From assembly GCF_965363235.1 (NCBI RefSeq), contig NC_134848.1:58428181-58492180 (forward strand): 64,000 nt of DNA, in the 5' to 3' direction. The notes below the pieces were generated by a model. The model was not told the origin of the DNA. It was given only the letters and a program-made list of their open reading frames with translations, and did no database searches. This stretch comes from Mytilus galloprovincialis. Its lineage: Eukaryota > Mollusca > Bivalvia > Mytilida > Mytilidae. The position numbers were made by a program, and so were the translations under genes. Of this stretch, positions 23,701-33,438 are shown in pieces. Position 1 is the stretch's first letter, and every line of letters starts with the position of its first letter.

Positions 23701-26700
23701 GAATTTATAAAGATTTTACAGATTGAATGATTCTAATTTGCCGAATTTCTTTTTCTTTACCTTTTATCTTGTAAGTGTAATAAATGCCCATTATTCAATT
23801 TTACAATTTGTTTATTTGTCCTTTTTGGTCAATCAGCATATTACATTTTCCATTACTTTAACAAATATGGGGTTTAAATGTTCTTAATGAAAGTAAATAT
23901 GGAAATGTGAGTCCGACACACAAAATACGTAGAGCATTATTTTTTTTTTCAAATTGGATACATACCGGGTCTGTTGGACTGCTTGTTATCAACTGAGTTG
24001 TCAGTGCTTCAATGTTGACATGACTCATACTAAATATCACTTAGTAGTTATAAAACAGACAAGGCTTTTCATAATAATAATTATGACCATGACCACTTTA
24101 CGAAGTGTTATTTCATTTGAATATTGATTACGTTAATATGGCACGATTGGAATAAAATAGTTAGTAATTATATCATATGTAAAGGTTTAACAATCTGGAG
24201 GATCACAATCGACAATTCATGTTTGGCAGTCTGTAATTATCGCATTGTAATAAATTTTTTTTGAAAGTAATGTGTATCCAAGGGGTGTATGACATACTCC
24301 CCCCCTCCCAAAAAAGCACAAAAAATTAGCAATGAATTAGAGGTCGATACACGATCTATCATGAATGGTCTATACTATAAGAAACATGCATATATATATC
24401 ACAATCGATGCATTATGTATAACGATAAAGGCAACATAAAGATTATGAAAAACAGACAGCCACCAAACAACATATAAAAACAAGATAAAAGACATGGTTG
24501 CCAGTTTCGATTTTAACGAAAAGTTGAAGCATAATACAGCTTATGATAGTGCATTACCTTACAAGAATTATGATAATGAAAAATGATCAAAAACATATGA
24601 CTATCTTTAAATTTAATGAAAACAGGGAATGACAACCTCCATTTTATATCACGATCAAGTGCGCACGAAATGGTGGTTGTGTTAGAAGACTTTGCAGGTG
24701 AGACGAGAACAGCAAACTACTCGTATGTATCCATTGGTGACGAAAGACATTTCTATCGCTTGTATGTGTCAGAGTTTACCGGAACTGCAGGTATATATAT
24801 CTTCCGATTTGAGTTTTTCTTGTTAATGTAGTATATTTGAAGTATTTTGTATTGTTTCAATCCAACTCCCACCATTCAAACACTCTACTGTTGCCTTATA
24901 ATTATTCTTCTAAGAATCGTTTTAACATTTGTTCAATTATTTTGCTGCAAGCGTAATTATGTGCACTTTCATGTGTGTTCAGTTTTTGATTTAATCTTTT
25001 GAAAAGTATTTGACATTAATAAAATTAGAAATAAAAGTTAAATTTGACATACATTTGATTAATTTGTGAATGGAAAAAAAAAGGTTTCTGAAATTTCATA
25101 GATCACTTGAAATTTGAATTGTTTCTCATGCATACGGTTCACTCACATGAAGTCAATAAGTGGTTTTTTTCCAAATATTCTCGGCATAGTAAGCAATCCA
25201 TCAAATCTATTTATTCTGATCATCTTGAAAGATTGAATATCGGAAGAAATGTCTCCCTTAAAATATTGCATTACACACAATTTCATTGTTGAATTGTAAA
25301 ATAAAAGTTAGCGTGCATAAACCTACGGTAAAATGGTTCTAGTGATTTGAAGTTTTGATAGCTCCATCATTTAAGCTCGTTTACACTTGTTTATGATCAC
25401 ATCCCAATACCCTAACTAGGTCTCATTTGTATGTTTCAACACTTTTTTTTAGATTTCATTTTTATTTGCACAATAACCCCCTCCCATCATCCCCTTAACA
25501 AAGAACACTGGTGTAACAGTACAAAGTATAACAACCAATTACAAAGGGTTTTTCTGTTTTAATCAATACAACGCACACATAAAAAAAACACGAAAGACAC
25601 ATAGAAGAGGTCTGATAGTTCTCAAAGTATTTAATAGGTTATTCAAAGCCGATAAAAATGTATACACAATATGCATTTAAGACTTACATATCAATCTGCA
25701 CATATCTTACTTTTAATCGATTTTTGTGAAAAGTCATAAAAAAAGTAAGAGAAAAATATGGTCATTGCAAAATTCCAAACTACAGGTATATGTATAGACA
25801 GGTTGTATGACCTTTTATAATAATTTTACATTAATATCTAGTTGAGAATTCAATCACTGCTCATAAAATCAATAGTAACACCTATAAGATAGAATTCAAT
25901 ATAACATTGTTAAATTGGTAATAGATTGAAAAAAATATTTCAAAGATCGATAGATCGATAAGTTTACAAGGATCGTTTCTAAATAAACAACTCGGTTTAC
26001 AACACTAACAAAACAGTAGGATATGCTTTGATATCTGTATGAAGTTTTCTACATGTTAAACGTAACGTCCACTTTTGTATTTGTTTAGGAATATTGCAAG
26101 GTTTTAAGTAATTTGTGGTAACAAAGTAATTGACTTTGATGATTACAAGTAAGACTTACGTCTATTGAAATAAAAATTTCAGATAGGAGCATAGCGGACA
26201 AGTTTGGATATACAAATGAAGGTTGGGACCTGGATAGAGAGTTGTCACATTGATACTCATACCATACCTTCTTATTTCCAATTACCCAATAAAAGCAGTA
26301 CAGTCATTTATTACAAAAATTGATAAATGTTTTTCAAAGCATGTCACAAATTAGTCAATAGATGAGATGTCACTTTTTCATGTATAGTTTAGGTATTTAA
26401 AACAAACATATTGAAGGGACTTTAACATCGTCAGGAGAGGCCTTATCTAAGATTAGTTATGTTACCCGTTGTGGAACGAACATACCTGCATATAGAAGAA
26501 ATTATGATTTAAGGTAGCTGAGAGGTCTAAATTAAAATCTATATATATTTTTTTTAAATTTGTCAAAATGTAGGATATATCATACTTTAATCAAAAATAA
26601 AATAAAAAAGTATGGGTCACCGGTCTTACTTTCACGCTACAGGTTTGCAAAATTGTCAAATTTTGTATAGATAGTGCATGGAAAACCCAATTTTGTGTCA

Positions 26701-29700
26701 TAAAACAAAAACCATACCATAGAATTGTGAGATAAAATATGAGAAGATAGCTCTTATAATAGACATTTGCGGAAACTAGGTCTATACCTAGGGTTAGTGC
26801 TTTTCTTAATTTACAATCATGACCGTTCAAAGCCGAATCTCTAAAGACAATGATTTGTAAGGTGTAGATAGATGTATGATATACCCCTGTATATATTATA
26901 TGCAGGAGCAATAAACTTTCCCTGCGAAACAGGCTATTTTCAATGCAATGGTTAGTATACGAAAACCAGCGAAAATATTGTTCAGAGGATACTCTAAAAC
27001 TGCTTCATTTGAAATAGTAATGTTGGAACCGTTTTTGTTATGCACGATTACAACTTTGTATCTACAACTGTAAACTTGTCGACTTAAATAGATTGTGATG
27101 TTTTTACAATTTCGTATCGCTGGCTACGCTTTTGCATTTCCCCCCTAACCGCCCACTACACTTTTGCATTTTTAATCCCTAACAATCAGTTGAATAGATT
27201 TCCGTATAAACTTTGTGTTGAAATTAACAACGTCGCATTTAGAATCACGGGCTGTTCCGGGTGTTGCCGATCAATGCTTTTGAATAGGGACATATGATCA
27301 GACCCCTTTTACCTTGGGTTGAAAATCCCTTTTGAAAATGATTTAATCGACCCCGGCGTCGTCAGTGCACTCGTTATTACAATTTAATGAACATAGTACC
27401 AGTCTCTAATATGGGTTTCAGCTCAGGTTTCGAGCATACCAGTCCCATCCGTGTTCATAGAGAATAATTATCGAGAAAACAAACCTGTCCACACATAAGG
27501 ATTCCTAAGATGTCCATTATGATAATTACATAAAAGAATAACAACTTGAAACTTGTTTGTTATCTTTTGTGTGTTGCTGTTGAAAACATGGATAGCAATT
27601 TTTTTACTATAATAGTACACCAATTCTTACATTTTAGCCGGCTCTGGCGAACAGTCTAAAATAAATTTCTGACACAGAGAAATTTGTTGATAACTATTTT
27701 TTTTTGGGGGGGGGGGGGGGGAGAGGGTGTTCTCGAATACTTGAGATTTTGTTTGTCCTATTCAGGATAAGTAAAAGATTTCAAAATTATACCGAACGGC
27801 AAGTGAAATTTCATGAAGAATGAATAGCGAAAAAACACACGTCCGCTGTATTTCCTCATTCTTTTAAAACAAAATAAAAGAGAAAAAGTATTTCTTAGCA
27901 TAAACATGCTAACATGCTCCATGGTTGATTGCACCTTTCCTAACACAAAGTATTTGTGACTTTTTTAGCAATTGTCCAAATCTAGCTACTGCAACGACAA
28001 TTGAGATATTAAATACATTTTAAAAATATTGTTAGTTCATTCTATGGTCAATTACAGCATGTTCAACCTAGATAACACCGTATACAATAATTAATTTTAA
28101 CACATTGCTGCAAATATATTAGAAAATAAATCGTTGTTCAACTACAGAAAAAACATCACTATCATTACATTGTTTTGGATCGACGGTTTATTTTTACACT
28201 TTGAGAAAGCCCAAGATTTTAATGGTACCTTTAAGTGTAATTGTAATCCTAATCGTAGGTGTATGAAAGTTTCCGCAAATGTCTAGTATGCTTTCATATT
28301 AGCAAAAGAAAAAATGGGGTCACCGAACTCGTTTTCTTGCTATAGAATAAAATGAATAATTCCCAACACATTATTATGTAAAATTTACCTTATCTGAATT
28401 TTCTCCCCTTACATTTGAGTTGTCTACTCTCATGTGGCTAAGTTAGAATTAATTGAATCAAACTTTTTTTTCTGTTTTTTTTTTATCAATACATCCGTTA
28501 ATATGATAAAACATGTCATTTTATGTATTAACCGGAAAAGTTTTGCAAGTAAATTCCCTTCCTCTCTCGAAATTAGTACATTTTATTTAAGAACTGGACC
28601 AATTGTTATCTGGTAATTCAAAATCCAAGATGGAGGAAATTATCCGAGCTATCTTAATTCGTACACACATTTCTTTGTAGCATTTACGTATATGTATTTT
28701 TTTCATTTCCAGAATTGCTATTTCTTTTACAAAACTTATGAAAGAGAGTTTTAGTTTTGAATAATCAGCTCCTTCTATAGTTTTGAATCAAGATCCTTGA
28801 AATTATGCACCGACTCCCTTGAAATTGCACAGAAACATTGCACGCGTATTGAAGTTGTTCACAAACTTCCATCGAATTGTTTAGGGATCTGTATTCTTTT
28901 AATTTGTACAGGACAAGTCTTTATTCAAATATTTAAATGTTCAGTGTATTTTTTATGAAGTATACTATACAACCTGGACAATCCATACTTTTTCTATCCG
29001 ATTTTTCCGTTCATTACAATTTGTACAATTATTTGAAGATAAACTCATCATAGATAATAAGGTAGTTAATTGCACCAGTAGCGACATTGACCCAGAGGTG
29101 ACAAATATATTTATTATAGATGCCTGGATAAAAATGTGTACACCCGTCATACGCCTGTTTTGACAATAAAAAATAAAAAAAAATGACACAAAGAGCATTG
29201 AGAAACCCAAAATTCTCAAAATATCGTCCATATTGATCTCACGACACTGTTCATAAGCTATTCTAAATGGGAGAATCTATGTTATAGAAATATTAAACTT
29301 TAAAGTTTTGAAAGGTAGAGCCATTTATTTCACTACATGTGAATTTACAAAATCAATTCTTCTGTTATTATAGGTGATTTTAAAAATGTCATGTATAATC
29401 TTCAGGTTTAAGGATTAATCTACGGTGACAAAAACTGTATATATACGCATTGATTTATTAAAGTGCTGAAAGAAAAGATTGTGTAACACTCCTAGAAAAT
29501 AGCATGTAAATTACATATTAATGTTTGATTAAGTTAAGGTAATGATTGATGGCTTATGATATTGTATTTAAACATAACGATATGATAATTTATACGAAAG
29601 TTAATTCTTTTACTTCCATTTAAACGTTTGAAAAGTTGTCTGAGGAGATTTATTCATCAAATTTAATCAACATCAGTAAGCTTATTTAACATGAAATCAT

Positions 29701-32700
29701 AAGGTTGTTCATCTTTATTGTTTCAAAATCCAAATGACAGTTTAAATATATTTGATTGTATCCAGCACGTGAATGTTTATATGAAACAGAGTTAGTTAAT
29801 TGGAACGTGCCAAAACGCACAAAATTGTCCTTCAGTGTTATAATATAGAATATTTAAAGCCTAAACATTTTTAGTTAAACATCACAACTTGTTTAATAAA
29901 CACTGTCTGTCTAGGTTTTTATTTACGTTAGACACATTTTTCACAGTTTTTGTTCATATATTAATTATTGAATGTTTTGTTGTAAGTATTCCTGTTGCGT
30001 CATTTCAATGTTGAATACGTGAATATGACCAAGGAGATAACCAAACTGCTAAAAGTTTAAAATGTTTGCATATGTGAATTTAGTATATAAAAGCCATATT
30101 ATGCAATCAAGCTGAAATCCTTGACCTTTGATCTTGATTTGACGGAAATTGCACCGTATGATTTTTTATGACCGGGCAAAACAGATAGTACAAATGTGTA
30201 GCTTTCAAATGATATATAATTTAGCCGTGTTTTAGTTGGGTGTATTAAAAATTAAATTTTATGGTTAAAGTCACTCGCCTTTAAGTGGAATTTTAGACAG
30301 ATCGTACGAAGATTAGCCATACATTGTGATTCATAACATAACAGTGCTTAATAATTAAAGTTTATAATTATTATTTCTCAAAATAATTAAAAGATTTTTA
30401 ATTGTATAGTTTATGTATTTAATACAAAAATGTAGTAGGGACTTTTACATCTGCAGAAGACGAATTTAATCATATTTTAGCAAAAAATATACAAAAAAAG
30501 TTCAAAGATTGTATAGTTTTTAAATCCAGATCATTGAAATATTGAAAAGACTGCACATGTCTTAAGGTTACGCACCAAATTCCTTGGAATTGTTTTCTTC
30601 CTTCTTTTTTTTTGTTTTTTTTAACGTTTTTCAATTTTTTTTTCAGGATATCCTTCTTTAACTTTTTAAAGTAGGTGATTTTACTTTTATGTGAAGTATA
30701 TGTCACAGCCTGGCCAATTGATATTTTTTTTATGTTTAAACTATTTTTTTTATCCAAATGACAGTTTTAATATGTTTGATTGTATCCAGCGCGTGAATGT
30801 TTCTTTGAAACATATTTAGTTAATTGGAACGTGCCAAAAACGCATTAATTGCCCTTCAGTGTTATGAGATATAATAGTTGAAGTCTGAACAACTTAAGTT
30901 AAACATTACAACTTCTTTAATAAACACTTTTTGTCCATGTCTTTTTTGTTTACGTCAGATACACTTTTCGCAGTTTTGTTCAAATCTTAATTATTGAATG
31001 TTTTATGTAAATATTCCCTTTGCGTCATCTCAGCCTTGATTCGTTTGGCAGATGATTCGGAAATTAATTTTACGATTCCTTGACCACAAATTCAGTCTGG
31101 CACCATTTCATGGAATGTGTTGTGAAACGTGATTATGTATATAAAAAAATAGAATACGGATTGTTGAAAAAGAAAACCTTCTGTTGCTGACAAACGCTTT
31201 TTAATGGTATCGCAAACATGCTGAGCATCCTCTCTTAGGTGTCATAAGAGCTAAAAGAGATAAGAAATATTAACAGAACCTTATCTACTAAGAAAAACAA
31301 AAAGACATCTACAGTTCAGCAAAGACATTTGTTTATATAATCAAACTCTGTTCATAAGTCAAAAAACGTTGTGAATCAAGTTAGCATACTATCAAAGATT
31401 TACCCACAACGCTTTCTACTTCAACATGACAACAGCCTAGCTACTTAAAATAAACATTTGCAGGGCTAAACCAGCATTTCTGTCAGATCATTGACCACGC
31501 AATCCATGAGATAAAAAAGATACATAAAAAGTCAATACTAATAAGAAAAGAGGTTGTTCAATTCATAATGTAACTAATGATAATCATTTGTTAAGAAAAA
31601 TAAATTGTGATGTACTTCATAACCTTTGAAAGAAAAGTACAGAAGCAATGCAATTGAAAGCATTATTTAATTGTTGACATGCGAATCTTCTGAAAAAAAA
31701 GATTTCTTTAATTTAGAAAAACCAAAAACATGAAAAGTTTGCAGCAGTCTATTTGGCTTACATTTTGTGATTTGAAAAACTAGTTGAGAACTGCTTCGTT
31801 TTTGTTTGGAAGAGATACAACCGTTCGACGGGTTGACTGCGGCCGGGCATTATCCTAGAAACAAATTTTACATAGCATGCCTGATGTCAAAACTTTACCT
31901 TTGAGTCGATCGGATCAAGGTTGACTAGGATGTGCACCAGTTGAGTTTTATTCGGCCGTTAGCTATGATACCTGACATGATCACTTTTCCTCCTCCAAAT
32001 AGTCAACCCTAAGAATTACGTTCCTCACATTCTGATATTTGTAGACAAGTGCAGTCATCTCTTAACCTCAGCATGAAACAATAACCATCACTTTATCAGA
32101 TTCAAATTAAAGCAAATTTTTATGTTCGGAGCCGAAGTTTGTTGATTATGTTTTCATGTTTCTATTTCATAATTTTGTATAAATTTTCATTTTGAAGAAA
32201 AAAAAAAAACCAGTTGATTGGTTTATTTTTAAGAGAGAACATTTGGTTTTATAGTTTCGCATATCGTGACGTAGAAAATATTTTACATATAGTACGTGTA
32301 TCGAAGAGACAATAATTGTCATATTCATAGCTGTAGTCAAATAAGAAAAATAAAATTACAAGCAAAGACAAAATTTCTTGAAATAAAACTCCCTTTAATA
32401 AAATGATGACAAAGACAGTTTCAAAACAGTCCGGTATTCTAAATATTTTCGAGAAGTTAATAAATTCAGAAAAATTAGAACAACTGAAAATATATCAGAC
32501 TATTATGCGACAAACTGATATACAGAATCACAGGATGGTTTTCGACTCCAACAGTTGACAATTAAGAATTCAAGGTCTTGACATTTTTCATATGATGACT
32601 AAAATACAAAATAGGTAACAAAGGTACCAGGATTATAATTTAGTACGCCAGACGCGCGTTTCGTCTACATAAGACTCATCAGTGACGCTCGTATCAAAAT

Positions 32701-33438
32701 ATTTATAAAGCCAAACAAGTACAAAGTTGAAGAGCATTGAGGACCCAAAATTCCAAAAAGTTATGTCAAATAATGCTAAGGTAATCTATGCCTGGGATAA
32801 GAAATCCTTAGTTTTTCCACAAAATTAAATTTTAGTAAACAGGAAATTTATAAAAATGACCACATTATTTATCACAAAAAATAGTCATAGTCAGTTCTTA
32901 GCTTAGCTAATTGTCATACTACTTAAGACTATGATTAATTGATTACAGTTTCGTGGCAATCTGGGTTTCCATACATAACAATGACTTACAATACACTCCA
33001 ATCGTTTGAATCCAAGGAAAATGAGCATCGAACGGATGATAATCTGCACGTTTTTCATGATAAAGGCAAGCTGACTTACAGATTAATTTTATCTTATTGA
33101 CAATATGATTTTCTTTCTAACCACGACCTTTTTAGGTTTTTTTTTGTCATATAAATACCTGTAACAACTAGTTTGAATCATATGTTATTTTCATTACAGG
33201 CGACACCTTGTCCTTTGCGAATGGAATGCCATACAGCACATTTGACCGTGACAACCAAGGACATAATTGTCCATCGAAACACAATGGAGCATGGTGGTAC
33301 AGCACATGTGGATATTCTAACTTGAACGGGGAATACCTTAATGGACACACAGAAAATCTAACAGGGATGTTCTGGTATGCTTGGCATGGATTTGAATACT
33401 CTTACAAAGAAACAACTATGATGATCAAGCGGAAATAA
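17032..33438 (+). CDS. secreted Ly6-like/fibrinogen-related (FReD) lectin-type gene, 7 recognised exons
   Basis: Exons: 17032-17114, 17992-18063, 20284-20419, 22039-22178, 22860-22956, 24626-24790, 33200-33438. Reading phases at all six joins fit (0, 0, 1, 0, 1, 1) and each has AG and GT borders. The joined product is about 309 aa without its signal peptide. Residues 1-97 form a 12-13-Cys domain of three-finger/Ly6 type (CLSC, ITC, DEVCY, FGC, GKRADEG, CQSCCNNTNICN). Residues about 103-309 are a complete FReD: TECSEI, PVYCIL, WTVIQRRMNG, the FxxxWxxYKxGFG region, FSTFDRDN-type calcium loop (YSTFDRDNQG), NCPSKHNGAWW and CGYSNLNG, ending MMIKRK. FReDs bind acetylated or other carbohydrate ligands in many animal lectins; that role here is inferred from family. 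The start codon and signal peptide are not established. Confidence 0.85.
17127..17212 (+). repeat. minisatellite, about 17-18-bp unit
   Basis: Five to six imperfect copies of ATGGCTACACCATGAGT begin about 12 bases after the donor of exon a. Confidence 0.8.
17610..17860 (+). repeat. dispersed repeat (Mytilus-type, divergent copy)
   Basis: It has GCATCCGAAGCGCTTTTCTG, CTTCATCAGGAACGCTCA and a GCCTGAGGGAGTTAAAACCT tail. These parallel the CATCAGTGACGCTC ... GCCTGGGATAAGAAATCC layout of the copy at 32627. Confidence 0.5.
17992..18063 (+). CDS. Ly6-like domain exon b
   Basis: Exactly 24 codons (VCYMHNYTTENNVNHFDFGC plus YYPE) between TAACAG and GTAAGT, phase 0 on both sides. It supplies the central strand and two cysteines of the domain. 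Confidence 0.78.
18466..19540 (+). mobile_element. RT element, family 2: C-terminal RT fragment plus 3' UTR
   Basis: The 5' part reads LDGDVPFSPSYGVYISQLVR, the C-terminal landmark of a bivalve Penelope-like RT family. Stops and frame changes follow within about 150 bp. From 18817 it matches 5098-5821 as a 3' UTR ending CCATTTCCATTCTCAATTTT. The 5' two-thirds of the RT is absent. It sits in the intron between Ly6-like exons b and c. Confidence 0.78.
19541..20283. other. intron sequence, nothing recognised
   Basis: AT-rich, no repeat or exon recognised. Confidence 0.4.
20284..20419 (+). CDS. Ly6-like domain exon c
   Basis: Forty-five codons plus one base, reading LCPGGSGLPPVGKRADEGHH then IVCQSCCNNTNICNMDLVC and a DHNDNG linker. 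The GKR and CxxCCxxxxxCN signature marks the C-terminal half of the domain. Acceptor TTTCAG, donor GGAG|GTAAC, phase 0 in and 1 out. Confidence 0.82.
20704..20732 (+). repeat. (TA)n microsatellite
   Basis: About 14 uninterrupted TA units in the intron between exon c and the first FReD exon. Confidence 0.9.
21377..21516. repeat. short foldback element
   Basis: Arms GAGGGCTTGAATATATCGTG ATTTTAC (left) and GTAAAATCACGTATTCAAGC CCCCTC (right) are inverted complements around an about 90-base centre that itself contains a GGATATCGATC palindrome-like core. Confidence 0.7.
22039..22178 (+). CDS. FReD exon 1
   Basis: It reads GGSLDMFPTECSEIKNINSN onward to SGIWT. It carries the first disulfide pair of the FReD (TECSEI and VYCIL). 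Acceptor TTTACAG, donor ACG|GTAC; phase 1 in, 0 out. Confidence 0.88.
22205..22510 (+). repeat. dispersed repeat (family with 12540 and 39440)
   Basis: It contains AGGAAAGTCCCTAATCAAAT, AATAATGGTGGATAAAACCT and AAACCTCTCACTTGTATGAC, closely paralleled at 39490-39655. It begins about 27 bases after the FReD exon 1 donor. Confidence 0.75.
22860..22956 (+). CDS. FReD exon 2
   Basis: It reads VIQRRMNGVVDFYRNWGDYK then KGFGSASTEYWL: the W-x3-Y-x2-GFG core of the FReD. Acceptor TATACAG, donor TTAG|GTATGT; phase 0 in, 1 out. Confidence 0.9.
22966..23400. mobile_element. MITE-like element with long terminal inverted repeats
   Basis: The outer 75 bases are near-perfect inverted complements (left AGCTACTTTTGCATAGGTAC, right GTACCTATGCAAAAGTAGCT). 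Similarity continues inward for at least another 70-80 bases (AATTATTGTAATATTTA and ACTTGATTTGTACT on both arms). There is no coding capacity. It begins about 10 bases past the FReD exon 2 donor. Target-site duplication unclear. Confidence 0.85.
23410..24625. other. intron between FReD exons 2 and 3
   Basis: No further exon or repeat recognised. A C-rich tract (CCCCCCTCCC) lies at 24299. Confidence 0.45.
24626..24790 (+). CDS. FReD exon 3
   Basis: It reads NDNLHFISRSSAHEMVVVLE then DFAGETRTANYSYVSIGDER and FYRLYVSEFTGTAG. This is the central beta region of the FReD. Acceptor AACAG, donor GCAG|GTATAT; phase 1 in and out. Confidence 0.9.
25440..25640 (-). mobile_element. RT-element 3' end (family 3), degraded fragment
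   Basis: ACTGGTGTAACAGTACAAAG and GAGGTCTGATAGTTCTCAAA parallel the region around 15775-15845 (GTGGTATAACAGTACAACAT) and its extension. It lacks the terminal end. Confidence 0.45.
27697..27721 (+). repeat. T9-G16 homopolymer junction
   Basis: Nine T bases are followed directly by sixteen G bases, then AGAGGG. This is unusual in such an AT-rich intron. Confidence 0.9.
28960..29230 (-). repeat. degraded dispersed repeat (family of 32627)
   Basis: The stretches GGGTTTCTCAATGCTCTTTG (minus) and its neighbours parallel, in reverse, the AGCATTGAGGACCCAAAATT segment at 32740. An 88-codon open frame here is a by-product of the repeat. Confidence 0.4.
29731..30007 (+). repeat. duplicated intronic unit, copy A
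   Basis: It starts CCAAATGACAGTTTAAATAT, runs through GTTAATTGGAACGTGCCAAA and ends GTTGCGTCATTTCA. It aligns by eye over about 280 bases with 30755-31030. Confidence 0.85.
30755..31030 (+). repeat. duplicated intronic unit, copy B
   Basis: Same-orientation partner of 29731-30007, 1,024 bases downstream, with many substitutions. Weaker similarity extends upstream (GAAGTATATGTCACAGCCTG versus GAAGTATACTATACAACCTG at 28959). Confidence 0.85.
31031..32626. other. intron sequence, nothing recognised
   Basis: No exon or named repeat found. Confidence 0.4.
32627..32870 (+). repeat. dispersed repeat, reference copy in this window
   Basis: ACCAGGATTATAATTTAGTA then CGCCAGACGCGCGTTTCGTC, CATCAGTGACGCTCG, AGCATTGAGGACCCAAAATT and GCCTGGGATAAGAAATCC. 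At least five other copies or fragments lie in this window (37930, 42228, 53635, 58195/58669, 41545 reversed). Confidence 0.85.
33200..33438 (+). CDS. FReD exon 4 (terminal)
   Basis: It reads DTLSFANGMPYSTFDRDNQG then HNCPSKHNGAWWYSTCGYSN and LNGEYLNG, ending MMIKRK and a stop. It carries the Ca-binding loop and the ligand-binding CxxSNLNG motif. Acceptor CATTACAG, phase 1 in. AATAAA overlaps the stop at 33434-33439; a second lies at about 33833. Confidence 0.92.

Larger units (their letters stand above)
24791..33199. other. 8.4-kb intron between FReD exons 3 and 4
   Basis: It contains an RT 3'-end fragment (25440-25640), a T9/G16 tract (27697-27721), a degraded reverse repeat (28960-29230), a duplicated 280-bp unit (29731-30007 and 30755-31030) and a dispersed repeat (32627-32870). 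No extra FReD exon is needed or seen. Confidence 0.6.

Noticed and set aside
28965..29231. 88-aa membrane-like ORF
   Set aside because: Hydrophobicity comes from an inverted dispersed repeat; sequence parallels 32627-32870 reversed.
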